In this document: piece by piece, positions 35,166 through 43,313 of the stretch | How positions within the stretch are numbered: position 1 is the first letter of the stretch | Layout of the letters: each line of letters starts with the position of its first letter | DNA from: Microlunatus endophyticus | Lineage (GTDB): Bacteria > Actinomycetota > Actinomycetes > Propionibacteriales > Propionibacteriaceae | NCBI RefSeq assembly: GCF_014646195.1 | Contig: NZ_BMMZ01000002.1 | Location: 310,001 to 374,000 of the forward strand | Direction of reading: 5' to 3' | DNA: 64,000 nucleotides | Translations under genes and position numbers: made by a program | The notes under the pieces: model-generated | The model's input: only the letters and a program-made list of their open reading frames with translations | Database searches by the model: none | Told to the model about the DNA's origin: nothing

Positions 35166-36065
35166 GTGATGAAGCCCGAGACGGCCACCGTTGCGGCTGC
35201 CGCCGACGCCTGGACCGCCGACCTGCACGACGTCCTGACCGCATTGGTCGCCGAAGAGCTCAGCGCAGCGGCGCACCTGCGGATCTCCTACGAGTTGGCG
35301 ACGACCGACGGAGTGGTCGATACCAGGCAACCCGACCTGCAGCACTACTCCGCCAGCACCATGAAACTTCCGTTGGTACTGGCCGCCTACCGCCTGCACG
35401 ACCACGGAACCCTCGACCTGGACTCGACGCTCACCGTCCACAACAGCTTCACCTCTCGCACCGGCGAGCCCTACGCCATCGATCCGGACGAGGACTCCGA
35501 CCCGGAGGTATGGGCGAGAGTCGGTCAGCAGGTGCCGCTGCGCTGGCTGTGTCGCCGCAGCATCATCCGGTCCTCGAACCTGGCGACCAATCTGGTCGCC
35601 GACGCGGTCGGCTTCGAGGCAGTCGCGCAAGTGATCGTCGACTGCGAGGCGGACGGTGTACAGGTCGTTCGCGGCATCGAGGACTACGCCGCGCAGCGGG
35701 CCGGCATCTCCAATCTGGTGACGGTGTCCGGACTGAACAAGATCCTGCTCGCGCTGGCCGGCGGGACCGCGGCCCCGCCGGGCACCTGTGCCGCAGTACT
35801 GGGCGTACTGGCCGACAACGAGGTCGACACCGACATCCGTCCAGGTCTGCCGACCGGCACCTGGGTGGCCCATAAGAACGGCTGGGTGAGTGACGGCGTC
35901 CTCGACGCTGCGCTCGTTCGGCCGCACGGCGGGGACGATCCCCGCGATCAGTTCGTCCTCAGCGTGGCGATCAGCGGCGCGTGGCCGAACGAACGGTCCC
36001 ATCGGCTGATCCAGCGGATCGCGGGCACCGTCTGGCAACGTCGGCCCGGCGGCGGCGATGACTGA
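35166..36065 (+). CDS. Serine hydrolase, class A beta-lactamase-like
   Basis: This 299-residue protein has S-A-S-T-M-K (SxxK nucleophile motif, about residues 61-66), R-S-S-N-L-A-T-N in the SDN position and A-H-K-N-G-W-V as the KTG-like motif. No signal peptide is visible, so a cytoplasmic or non-Sec enzyme is more likely than a secreted beta-lactamase. The start is GTG 35166 directly followed by ATG 35169. The stop overlaps a possible start (36058) of the next frame. Substrate unknown. Confidence 0.85.
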   Translation: MMKPETATVAAAADAWTADLHDVLTALVAEELSAAAHLRISYELATTDGVVDTRQPDLQHYSASTMKLPLVLAAYRLHDHGTLDLDSTLTVHNSFTSRTGEPYAIDPDEDSDPEVWARVGQQVPLRWLCRRSIIRSSNLATNLVADAVGFEAVAQVIVDCEADGVQVVRGIEDYAAQRAGISNLVTVSGLNKILLALAGGTAAPPGTCAAVLGVLADNEVDTDIRPGLPTGTWVAHKNGWVSDGVLDAALVRPHGGDDPRDQFVLSVAISGAWPNERSHRLIQRIAGTVWQRRPGGGDD

Positions 36066-36128
36066 CGGTCTCACTGAAAGTTTCCCCAGAGCCGGATCAC
36101 AGCAGGCCGAGGCGGGCGTCACCGCACC

Positions 36129-36134
36129 TACAGT
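36129..36134 (+). promoter_or_regulatory. -10 element TACAGT of the TIGR02611-type gene
   Basis: TACAGT lies 7 nt before ATG 36142, favouring that start over the in-frame ATG 36058. Confidence 0.45.
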
Positions 36135-36141
36135 TGTGCCC

Positions 36142-36642
36142 ATGGCGACCCGGGACGCTCGTGGAGGTCGGAGCGAGCCCGAAACCCGCGGCGCGCTGAG
36201 CGGCACGACGCACGCGGACCGAACCATGCAGGGCAGCGACCAGACCGAGCACCACGACCGCTGGGCTTGGCGGCGCAAGATCCGCGCCGATCCCCACAAG
36301 GCCAGGGTCTATCGGGTGCTGATCGGCATCCTCGGCACCCTGCTCATCCTGTTCGGCGTCGTGAGCGGCCCGTTGCCCGGTCCAGGTGGCATCCCGTTGG
36401 TGCTCCTCGGGCTGGCGATCTGGGCCAGTGAATTCGCCTGGGCCCATCGGCTCATGCAGTGGGTCAAGCGCCAACTGCATACCTTCCGCGGCTGGGGCAG
36501 ACCGAAACAGGTGCTCGCCTGGGTGATCTTCTTCGCCGTCATCGGTGCGCTCGGGTACGCAGATCTGCTGGTGCTCGGCATCCCGACCTGGGCACCCCAC
36601 GTGGCCGTCACCTGGTTGAGCCGGCTGCCGGGCGTGGGCTGA
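36142..36642 (+). CDS. TIGR02611-family (PGPGW) membrane protein
   Basis: This 166-residue actinobacterial membrane protein carries the diagnostic G-P-L-P-G-P-G-G-I-P-L-V-L-L-G-L-A-I-W-A-S-E-F-A-W-A. It has two hydrophobic segments before that charged stretch's end and a third near the C-terminus. The function is not known. An in-frame ATG at 36058 would add 28 residues and overlap the previous stop. The TGA stop overlaps the next gene's ATG (TGATG), so it is coupled to the phosphodiesterase gene. Confidence 0.82.
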   Translation: MATRDARGGRSEPETRGALSGTTHADRTMQGSDQTEHHDRWAWRRKIRADPHKARVYRVLIGILGTLLILFGVVSGPLPGPGGIPLVLLGLAIWASEFAWAHRLMQWVKRQLHTFRGWGRPKQVLAWVIFFAVIGALGYADLLVLGIPTWAPHVAVTWLSRLPGVG

Positions 36643-37466
36643 TGGCTCGGGCACCGGTCGGCCGGCGGGCGGCGGACTTCGGCTTCTTCGATGCCCCGTT
36701 CCTCGCCTTCGCCCATCGCGGCGGGGCGGCGTACCCGGCCAATCGCGGTCACGAGAACACTCTGGCGGCCTTCCAGGCTGCGGTCGATCTCGGCTACCGC
36801 TACCTGGAGACCGATGTGCACGCCACCCGGGACGGACGGCTGGTCGCCTTCCACGACGAGCGGCTGGACCGGGTCACCGATCGCACCGGGGCGATCGCCG
36901 AGCTGACCTTCGACGAGGTGCGGACGGCGGTCGTCGGAGACGGATACCAGATCCCGACGCTGGCCGAGTTGCTGCACGCCTTTCCGGCCGCTCGGTTCAA
37001 CATCGACTGCAAGGCCGAGGACGCCGTCGACCTGCTGGCCCGGGAGATCCTCGAGCACGAGGTCGTCGACCGGGTCTGCGTCAGCTCCTTCGGCGTCCAC
37101 CGGCTGCGCCGGCTGCGGGAGTTGTTGCCGGCGGTGCCGACCGCTGTCAGCTCGCGGGCCATCGTGCAGTTGCGGTTCGCGCCCTTCCTGACCCGGCTGC
37201 CGGTGATCAGCAACCTCGTCCACTCCCCTGGTGTCGCCCTGCAGCTGCCGGTCACCACCCCGGTCGCGGGACGCCAGGTGGCGGTGCTGACCGAACGCCT
37301 GGTGACGGCCGCACACCAGGCCGGACGGCAGGTGCACGTCTGGACGATCGACGACGCGGCCGAGATGAATCGGCTGATCGATCTCGGCGTTGACGGAATA
37401 TTCACCGACCGGATCGACACGTTGAAGGACGTACTGGCCCGGCGCGGCCTATGGTCGGCAGCATGA
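36642..37466 (+). CDS. Glycerophosphodiester phosphodiesterase
   Basis: This 274-residue GDPD TIM-barrel enzyme has F-A-H-R-G-G-A-A-Y-P, H-E-N-T-L-A-A-F, the metal site L-E-T-D-V-H-A-T-R-D-G-R-L-V-A-F-H-D and V-H-V-W-T-I-D-D near the C-terminus. No signal peptide is seen, so it probably acts in the cytoplasm on glycerophosphodiesters from lipid or teichoic-acid turnover. It overlaps its neighbours on both sides (TGATG upstream, ATGA downstream), forming a tightly coupled three-gene unit. Confidence 0.93.
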   Translation: MARAPVGRRAADFGFFDAPFLAFAHRGGAAYPANRGHENTLAAFQAAVDLGYRYLETDVHATRDGRLVAFHDERLDRVTDRTGAIAELTFDEVRTAVVGDGYQIPTLAELLHAFPAARFNIDCKAEDAVDLLAREILEHEVVDRVCVSSFGVHRLRRLRELLPAVPTAVSSRAIVQLRFAPFLTRLPVISNLVHSPGVALQLPVTTPVAGRQVAVLTERLVTAAHQAGRQVHVWTIDDAAEMNRLIDLGVDGIFTDRIDTLKDVLARRGLWSAA

Positions 37467-38836
37467 CGACCGACAGCGGTGTCCCGGCGGGAGCCGAGGC
37501 CGTACCGGCTGCCTCGCCCGGCGCCCAGCCGGCCAAGCGCCGTACGGTGCTGGCCTGGGCATTGTGGGACTGGGCCTCGGCCGCTCAGAACGCGGTGATC
37601 ACAACCTTCGTCTTCGGTCCCTACATCGTCCAGGGAGTGGTCGGCGACCACCGGCCCGGCGGGCTGACCGGCGACACCTGGATGGGTATCTCGACCACGG
37701 TCGCCGGTGTCTGCATCGCGCTGGCGGCCCCGATCGGCGGCCGGCGCGCCGATGCCGGTGGGCATCGGCGACGCAACCTGGCGATCTGGTCCGGGCTGGT
37801 GTTGTTGACCATGGTCGGACTGTTCTGGGTGAAGAACGACGTCAGCTTCCTCTGGCTCGGGCTGGCGTTGATGGCGGCCGGCAACATCTTCGCTGAGCTG
37901 GCCGGGGTGTCGTACAACTCGATGCTGCCGCAGGTGTCGACCAAAAAGAACATGGGCCGGATCTCCGGGTTCGGCTGGGCGATGGGCTATTTCGGCGGAA
38001 TCTTCCTGCTGCTGATCTGCTACGTCGGCTTCATCGCGCCGCACGTCGGCTGGTTCGGCGTCGGCAGCGAGGGCGGGCTGCGCTATCGCGCGATCGCACT
38101 GATGGCCGCCGTCTGGTTCGGCATTTTCGCGATCCCGATCTTCCTCGCCGTGCCCGAGGTCAAGGCCGCTGCGAAGGTCAGGCTCGGTGGCGGCGGACTG
38201 GTCGACGCGTACCGGCAGCTGATCCTCGACATCCGCAACCTGTTCCGGGCCGACCGGCATTCGGTCTATTTCCTGCTGGCCAGCGCGATCTATCGCGACG
38301 GCCTGGCCGCGGTGTTCTCCTTCGGGGCGATCCTGGCGGTCAGCGTCTACGGGATGGCGTCGGGGACGGTGTTGATCTTCGGTGTCGTGGCCAACATCTC
38401 GGCCGCGATCGGCGCCGTCGTCATGGGCCGTTTCGAGGATCGGATCGGGCCCAAGCGGGTGATCCTGATCTCACTGACAGGGCTGGTCGTGATGGCCAGC
38501 ACATTGCTGGTGGTGGCGCTGATCCATCCGGCCAACATCACGATGCTCTTCTGGATCTTCGCGCTGATCATGGTGCTCTGGGTGGGCCCGGCACAGGCCA
38601 GTTCCCGGTCCTTCCTGGCCCAGATCGCACCGCCGCAGCGGGAAGGTGAGCTCTTCGGTCTGTACGCCACCACCGGCCGGGCAGCCTCATTCATTGCACC
38701 GGCACTCTTTGCCGTGTTCTCAGGCTTGTTCGGTGACCGGATCGGTATCCTTGGGATCATTCTGGTCCTGCTCGGCGGGGCCGTGGCGCTGGTGCCGGTG
38801 AAGTCCCCTGCCGCGAGGGCTCGAGCAGATTTCTAA
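37463..38836 (+). CDS. MFS transporter, UMF1/Atg22-like
   Basis: This 457-residue protein has about 12 membrane segments and the UMF1 hallmarks A-L-W-D-W-A-S-A-A-Q-N-A near the N-terminus and L-P-Q-V-S-T-K-K-N-M-G-R-I-S-G-F-G-W-A-M-G-Y-F in loop 4. Substrates of this family are poorly known. ATG 37463 overlaps the phosphodiesterase TGA (ATGA). A 12-bp tandem duplication crosses its stop codon. Confidence 0.9.
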   Translation: MTTDSGVPAGAEAVPAASPGAQPAKRRTVLAWALWDWASAAQNAVITTFVFGPYIVQGVVGDHRPGGLTGDTWMGISTTVAGVCIALAAPIGGRRADAGGHRRRNLAIWSGLVLLTMVGLFWVKNDVSFLWLGLALMAAGNIFAELAGVSYNSMLPQVSTKKNMGRISGFGWAMGYFGGIFLLLICYVGFIAPHVGWFGVGSEGGLRYRAIALMAAVWFGIFAIPIFLAVPEVKAAAKVRLGGGGLVDAYRQLILDIRNLFRADRHSVYFLLASAIYRDGLAAVFSFGAILAVSVYGMASGTVLIFGVVANISAAIGAVVMGRFEDRIGPKRVILISLTGLVVMASTLLVVALIHPANITMLFWIFALIMVLWVGPAQASSRSFLAQIAPPQREGELFGLYATTGRAASFIAPALFAVFSGLFGDRIGILGIILVLLGGAVALVPVKSPAARARADF

Positions 38837-38847
38837 GCAGATTTCTA
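38824..38847. repeat. 12-bp tandem duplication across the MFS stop codon
   Basis: AGCAGATTTCTA occurs twice head to tail (38824-38835, 38836-38847). The first copy supplies most of the TAA stop (38834-38836). Confidence 0.85.
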
Positions 38848-38890
38848 GGATGTGCGGTTGGCCACATCGCGGGTAACGCCCCGTCGGTGA

Positions 38891-38917
38891 GGGAACATGT
38901 TATCGGGCGCATGCGTT
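38891..38917 (+). promoter_or_regulatory. Sigma-R/SigH-type promoter of rbpA
   Basis: GGGAAC (38891-38896), exactly 18 nt, then GTT (38915-38917) matches the GGAAY-N18-GTT consensus of thiol-stress ECF sigma factors. It would give a ~25-nt leader before ATG 38948. In Streptomyces rbpA is a known sigma-R target. Confidence 0.75.
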
Positions 38918-38947
38918 GTGATATGCGAACACATCGGGAGGTAAACC

Positions 38948-39328
38948 ATGGCTGATCGTTCGCTGCGTGGCACGGGTCTCGGCTCGAAGAGTTTCGAGGA
39001 TGAGACCGGCGTCGAGTTCGCAGCTCGTCAGGAAGTCGGCTACATCTGTAGCAACAAGCACGAGTACTCGCTCACCTTCGCCGTGGAAGCCGAAGTCCCC
39101 GCAGTCTGGGAGTGCCCGCGCTGCGGTGCCGAGTCGCTCCGTCTGGACGGCACCAAGGCGGAGGCCAAGGACGAGAAGCCCGCACGTACGCACTGGGACA
39201 TGCTCCGCGAGCGTCGCTCCATCCCCGAGTTGGAGGAGTTGCTGGCCGAGCGGCTGGATCTTCTGCGCAGCGGCGAGCTCGGTCCGAACTACGCGACCGT
39301 AGGCGGCAAGACCCGCAAGAGCGCCTGA
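38948..39328 (+). CDS. rbpA: RNA polymerase-binding protein RbpA
   Basis: This 126-residue actinobacteria-specific transcription factor stabilises RNA polymerase with group 1/2 sigma factors. It has the N-terminal tail R-G-T-G-L-G-S-K-S-F-E, the RbpA core domain with Cys-rich zinc-like positions (C-S-N-K-H-E-Y ... C-P-R-C-G-A), the basic linker and the C-terminal sigma-interaction helices H-W-D-M-L-R-E-R-R-S-I-P-E-L-E-E-L-L. ATG 38948 has GGGAGG 5-6 nt upstream. It is followed by a strong terminator. Confidence 0.98.
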   Translation: MADRSLRGTGLGSKSFEDETGVEFAARQEVGYICSNKHEYSLTFAVEAEVPAVWECPRCGAESLRLDGTKAEAKDEKPARTHWDMLRERRSIPELEELLAERLDLLRSGELGPNYATVGGKTRKSA

Positions 39329-39348
39329 GCTCCGCGGCACGCCGTACA

Positions 39349-39383
39349 GGGCGTCGTACGACTCCGGTCGTACGGCGCCCTTT
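39349..39383 (+). terminator. Rho-independent terminator of rbpA
   Basis: GGGCG-T-CGTACGAC (39349-39362), loop TCCG, GTCGTACG-G-CGCCC (39367-39380), then TTT. The stem has one T-G pair. Confidence 0.85.
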
Positions 39384-39410
39384 CGCATGCCCGGCGCCGT
39401 GCTCAGGGGC

Positions 39411-39487
39411 CGTGGAAGTCGCGACAACTCGAGTTTCCGCCACGAAATCGGCCCGTAGCACCGTGGAACTCGTGACAACTTGAGTTT
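39411..39487 (+). repeat. Two-part dispersed element, copy 2
   Basis: Half-units CGTGGAAGTCGCGACAACTC.. (39411-39436) and CGTGGAACTCGTGACAACTT.. (39462-39487) have core palindromes AACTCGAGTT (39426-39435) and AACTTGAGTT (39477-39486) 51 bp apart, with CGAAATCGG at 39443-39451. It aligns with the reverse complement of 21272-21346. Confidence 0.8.
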
Positions 39488-39503
39488 CGGGCGGCGACGG
39501 CTT

Positions 39504-39638
39504 GTGCTTGTTCCTTCTCCGACCGGTGACGAGACGACCGGTAGGAGCCGGTACGCCGACTCGCTCGAGGCACACGAGACTGCCGCGCACGCGGTGTGGC
39601 AGACCATCCGTTCGGACCCGGCGGCGGGCTCGGCATAG
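39504..39638 (+). CDS. Possible small ORF (44 aa), unconfirmed
   Basis: The frame from GTG 39504 to TAG 39636-39638 has strongly G/C-biased third positions (roughly three quarters) and a protein-like C-terminus (R-Y-A-D-S-L-E-A-H-E-T-A-A-H-A-V-W-Q-T-I-R). No SD or -10 is evident and the frame stays open upstream into the dispersed repeat, so it may be a gene remnant. No family is recognised. Confidence 0.25.
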   Translation: MLVPSPTGDETTGRSRYADSLEAHETAAHAVWQTIRSDPAAGSA

Positions 39639-39644
39639 CCATGG

Positions 39645-40301
39645 TCACCGGGAGTTGAACTGCTCCCAGTGCCCCTCGGAGATCACCTCGATCGCATCGC
39701 CGACCGAGATCGCCGTCTGGTCGTCGATCGCGTACGCCGGCCCGCCGATCTTGGTTGCCCAGCGGCGGGCACTGTCGAGCGAGTTGTCCGGCCAGTCCGG
39801 ATAATCCAGGTGCGGAAAGATCGAGAATTCGACGAGTCCCAGGGTCTCGTCGCCGGGCGACCGGTCCCAGTCGACGAACTCCGGGCCGATCCGCGGAGTC
39901 ATCACCATGCTGCCGGCGCTCACCCCGACCCAGACCGCGTCCTCCAGTGAGGGCAGCAGCTCGGCCAGCCCGGATTCCTTCATCCAGTGGCACAGGTAGG
40001 TCGCCTCGCCGCCGTCGACCAGCAGGACATCCGCCGCCCGGACCCACGGAACCCAGCGGCCGCGATCGATGCTCGACAGCGCCGTGAGCTCGAGGACGCC
40101 GACCGATTTCCAGCCGAGATCACCCAGACCCGGCCCGGCGATCGATCGCATCACCGACGCGGGCGAGCAGGCCGGCTGCCCCCATTGGGCGGTCGGGATG
40201 AAGAGCGCGTCGGCGTCGGCGATCGGCTTGCCCAGCAGCGAGACCAGCGCCGCATTGATCGTCGGGTTCGTGACACCGCCCGAGGTGAGAAGCATCCTCA
40301 T
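39645..40301 (-). CDS. Peptidase E-like (S51, glutamine-amidotransferase fold) protein
   Basis: This 218-residue protein has G-G-E-A-T-Y-L near the substrate site and the nucleophile elbow V-G-V-S-A-G-S-M-V-M of family S51 (alpha-aspartyl dipeptidase), followed by P-H-L-D-Y-P-D. It is cytoplasmic. The dipeptidase specificity for N-terminal Asp is assumed from the family, and other class I amidotransferase-like hydrolases are possible. Start ATG 40301; ATG 40295 is an alternative. Confidence 0.85.
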   Translation of the reverse strand: MRMLLTSGGVTNPTINAALVSLLGKPIADADALFIPTAQWGQPACSPASVMRSIAGPGLGDLGWKSVGVLELTALSSIDRGRWVPWVRAADVLLVDGGEATYLCHWMKESGLAELLPSLEDAVWVGVSAGSMVMTPRIGPEFVDWDRSPGDETLGLVEFSIFPHLDYPDWPDNSLDSARRWATKIGGPAYAIDDQTAISVGDAIEVISEGHWEQFNSR

Positions 40302-40449
40302 GATCTACCCTTCGGTCCGCCTCGAAGTTCACCCACAGCGCGTCCAACCCGGCCCGCTGGCTCAAGGTTTGCGATTGGTGCCGCGACACGCCGTACGAAA
40401 GTGGTGCAGCTGTGCGCAAGGTCAAGGTTCGAGCTTTGGTGTGGAGCGG

Positions 40450-41067
40450 TCAGCGGTCGCCGACCTCGCCACGGATGATCGTCGGCCCGTCCGGATCCTG
40501 GGTGCCATTCGGACCGGGATTGTCGACGACTTCGCCCTCGATCACCTCGCCATAGCCTGTCGACCCGCGCCCGCGGGACCGGCCACCGAATCCGCCCAGC
40601 CCATCAAGATCCCCCAGGTCGGGGATCCGCCGGCCGATGGCGCGATTCAGCATGGCGGCAGGCACCCGCCGGGTGACGGGCAAGAGGAGGAGCAGGCCCA
40701 GGACCGCTGTAATCACCCCTGGAAAGATCAGTGCCGCTGCCCCGCCGACGACCAGACCGGTGTCGACCGCCTGCGCCACCTGCCGGCCGGGATTCTGCAG
40801 GTCCAGCCGGCTTGGATCGGGTCGGTTCTCGCCTGTCCTGGCCAGCCGCTGCCACGCGCTGCGCCAGCGGCGCCGGATCAACCACCCGCCCGCGGCCGCC
40901 TCGGCAATCATGAAGAGCACCACCGGCAGCGCACCGAGGTGGTGCCCGATCAAGATCAGCAGCCAGATGTCCACGACACCCAGGATCAGGGCGCCGGCGA
41001 ACACCGGTCCCAGGCGATGTCGCCACCTCCGCGTTCCCGCGGACTCATCCGGCCGGCCCCAGCTCAT
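40450..41067 (-). CDS. fxsA: FxsA-family membrane protein
   Basis: This 205-residue protein has two N-terminal membrane segments (G-A-L-I-L-G-V-V-D-I-W-L-L-I-L and A-L-P-V-V-L-F-M-I-A-E-A) and a third stretch with the FxsA signature L-I-F-P-G-V-I-T-A-V-L-G-L-L-L-L-L-P-V-T-R. It has a long acidic, Gly-rich cytoplasmic tail. In E. coli FxsA counteracts phage T7 exclusion by F pif; in actinobacteria the role is unknown. It lies 14 nt downstream of lnt on the same strand, likely cotranscribed. Confidence 0.9.
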   Translation of the reverse strand: MSWGRPDESAGTRRWRHRLGPVFAGALILGVVDIWLLILIGHHLGALPVVLFMIAEAAAGGWLIRRRWRSAWQRLARTGENRPDPSRLDLQNPGRQVAQAVDTGLVVGGAAALIFPGVITAVLGLLLLLPVTRRVPAAMLNRAIGRRIPDLGDLDGLGGFGGRSRGRGSTGYGEVIEGEVVDNPGPNGTQDPDGPTIIRGEVGDR

Positions 41068-41081
41068 AGACCGATTGTCCC

Positions 41082-42833
41082 TCAGTCTGCCGAAGACTGG
41101 CCCGCGGACGACCCCGAGGGATCCCCCAAAGAGCCACCCGCCGTACGTGTCCGGGTGCGTCTGCCGGCGATGATTCCGATGACACAGCACACCAGCGCGC
41201 CCGCAGCCAGCCCGCGGTCCAGCCACGGGGCGATCCGTACGGCCGGAGTGATCTCGGTGCGCAACGGCATCGTCACCACGTTCGAGGTCGCCGTACGCTC
41301 CTTGGTCTGCCACTCCACCTGACCGTCGCGGCCGATGAATCCGGAGACACCGTTGGTGGTGGCGACGGCGATCTCGCGGCGGGTCTCCATGGCGCGCGCG
41401 CGGGTGATCGCGAACTGCTGGGCGACCTGGCCGGTGCCGGTGTAGGTGGCGTTGTTGCTCTGCACCATGAACAACTCGGCCCCGGAGTTGACCACGTCGT
41501 AAATCGTGTCGTCGTAGGCGAGCTCGAAACAGATGGCGTCGCCGACCACGACCTGGTGCACGGCGCTGCCGCCGAGAGTGATCGGGACCTTGATCGCGCC
41601 GGGCTTGGTGCCGGGAACCGACTGCGGCCCGACCAGCTGCAGGATCGGGAAGTGCGGCAGCAACTCGTTGCGGAACGGGATCCATTCGCCGAACGGCACC
41701 AGGTTGCGCTTGTCGTAGCGGGCGATGATCCCCTTCTGGGGATCCCACCACAGCCCCGAGGTCTGCCGCTCGTCCGGACCCGGTCCGTCCATCACCGCCC
41801 CGACGAAGATCGGCTTGCCGGCAACGGTGGCCGCAGTCTCGACCTGGTCACCGGTGATCGGATCCTTGGTCGGGTCGATGTCTGTGGAATTCTCCGGCCA
41901 GAGAATGAAGTCCGGCTTCGGGTACTTGCCCTCATCGACCTGGCCCATCAGCTTTTCGGTCTGTGCCACGTGGTTGGCGGTCACCGTACGCATCCGGCCG
42001 AGGGCGTCGATGCCCTTGCCGGGGACATTGCCCTGGACGATCCCGACGTGCGCAGTCTGTCCGATGCCGTCGGCCGGATCCGGATTCCAGCGCTGCAGGC
42101 CGACACCGGCGCCCAGCAGCACGACCCAGACAGCTACCGGCGCGACCAGCATCCGCCCGATCCGCCGCCGATCTTGACCCTCCGGCCGGGCCGTGATCAA
42201 CCTCAGCGCCAGCCAGCCGACGGCCTGCGACAGCAGCGCGACCAGGAAGGAGACACCGGCCACGCCGACCATCGGGAACAACCCCTCGAAGGGCGTCCCG
42301 ACCGCGGTGTAAGCGATCCGGGTCCAGCCGAAGCCGCCGAACGGATAGCGGGAGTAGACGTACTCGACACCGGTCCAGGCAGCGGCGGCCATCAGCGGCC
42401 AGAATCGCAGCCGGCCCACCAAGGTGATCGCGACACCGAGCAGTCCGAACGCGAGCGCCTCGAACCCGACCAAGCCGAAGACCCCCAGGTAGGCGACGGC
42501 GCCGCCGCCGACGATCACCCGGACCCAGCCGATCGCCACGGTCAGCATCGCCAGCCCGAAGAGGTAGCCGGTGAGGAAGGCCCGCCGCGGCCGGGTGCCG
42601 TGGGTGAGGATCGTCAAGGCAGCCGCGCCGACGAAGGTCAACGGCCAGATCGCATACGGCTGGAAGGCGAAGGCCAGCGCGAGACCGGCCAGCACAGCAC
42701 TCAGCAATCTCAGCAACAAGGGCATTCGGAGGCTGCCGGCACGGCTCCGCCGCAGTACCGCCGGGCGGGTATCACGCTCGGCCGCGAGCGCCGGTGAGGC
42801 GGGCGCGGTCAGCGCATCACGTTCGAGCACCAC
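41082..42833 (-). CDS. lnt: Apolipoprotein N-acyltransferase
   Basis: This 583-residue enzyme adds the third acyl chain to lipoproteins on the outer face of the membrane. About eight membrane segments (residues 40-235) precede a nitrilase domain with the triad E in F-I-L-W-P-E-N-S, K in R-Y-D-K-R-N-L-V-P-F-G-E and C in G-D-A-I-C-F-E-L-A-Y-D. A final membrane helix sits near the C-terminus. Start GTG 42833. No Ppm1 polyprenol mannose synthase is adjacent. Confidence 0.94.
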   Translation of the reverse strand: MVLERDALTAPASPALAAERDTRPAVLRRSRAGSLRMPLLLRLLSAVLAGLALAFAFQPYAIWPLTFVGAAALTILTHGTRPRRAFLTGYLFGLAMLTVAIGWVRVIVGGGAVAYLGVFGLVGFEALAFGLLGVAITLVGRLRFWPLMAAAAWTGVEYVYSRYPFGGFGWTRIAYTAVGTPFEGLFPMVGVAGVSFLVALLSQAVGWLALRLITARPEGQDRRRIGRMLVAPVAVWVVLLGAGVGLQRWNPDPADGIGQTAHVGIVQGNVPGKGIDALGRMRTVTANHVAQTEKLMGQVDEGKYPKPDFILWPENSTDIDPTKDPITGDQVETAATVAGKPIFVGAVMDGPGPDERQTSGLWWDPQKGIIARYDKRNLVPFGEWIPFRNELLPHFPILQLVGPQSVPGTKPGAIKVPITLGGSAVHQVVVGDAICFELAYDDTIYDVVNSGAELFMVQSNNATYTGTGQVAQQFAITRARAMETRREIAVATTNGVSGFIGRDGQVEWQTKERTATSNVVTMPLRTEITPAVRIAPWLDRGLAAGALVCCVIGIIAGRRTRTRTAGGSLGDPSGSSAGQSSAD

Positions 42834-42848
42834 CCGAGGGTACCTGCG

Positions 42849-43286
42849 TCACACCGCCGGACGATCTTCGTACGGCACCGACAGCACGACCGTCGTGTGG
42901 GTGGAAACCCTGCCCTTGCTGCGGATCACCGCCAGCAGGTCCTCGAGCTCGGCGGCATTGGAGACCTGGACCTTGAGCAGATAGTTCGCTTCGCCGGCCA
43001 CCGAGTAGCAGGAGACGATCTGCTCGATGTCGCTGAGCAGCTCCGGGGTGTCGTCGGGTTGTTCGGCGAAGAACGGCTTGACCTCGACGAAGGCAGTGAG
43101 CATCAGCCCCAGCTGCTCGGGTGCGACGATCGCCTTGTAGCCGGTGATCACGCCGCGCTGCTCGAGCTTGCGCACCCGCTGCTGGGCAGCCGAGGTGGAC
43201 AGGCCGGTGGCCTTGCCGATGTCGGTGTAGGACATCCGGCCGTCACGGGCCAGCAGCGAAAGGATCTGTCGGTCGAGCTTCTCCAT
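42849..43286 (-). CDS. Lrp/AsnC family regulator
   Basis: This 145-residue protein has an N-terminal HTH (L-D-R-Q-I-L-S-L-L-A-R-D-G-R-M-S-Y-T-D-I-G, S-T-S-A-A-Q-Q-R-V-R-K-L-E) and a RAM ligand-binding domain (G-E-A-N-Y-L-L-K-V-Q-V). It would form dimers/octamers that respond to an amino acid. It is divergent from the exonuclease gene (27-nt gap) and 15 nt upstream of lnt. Its target is not evident. Confidence 0.93.
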   Translation of the reverse strand: MEKLDRQILSLLARDGRMSYTDIGKATGLSTSAAQQRVRKLEQRGVITGYKAIVAPEQLGLMLTAFVEVKPFFAEQPDDTPELLSDIEQIVSCYSVAGEANYLLKVQVSNAAELEDLLAVIRSKGRVSTHTTVVLSVPYEDRPAV

Positions 43287-43300
43287 GGGCCCAAGCGTGC

Positions 43301-43306
43301 CAGTAT
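43301..43306 (+). promoter_or_regulatory. -10 element CAGTAT of the exonuclease gene
   Basis: CAGTAT ends 7 nt before GTG 43314 and lies in the short divergent gap with the Lrp-type gene. Confidence 0.4.
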
Positions 43307-43313
43307 TTGCGGC

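Larger units (their letters stand above)
39329..39644. other. 316-bp convergent gap between rbpA and the peptidase E-like gene
   Basis: It contains the rbpA terminator, copy 2 of the dispersed element and a possible 44-codon ORF. I see nothing else in it. Confidence 0.6.
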
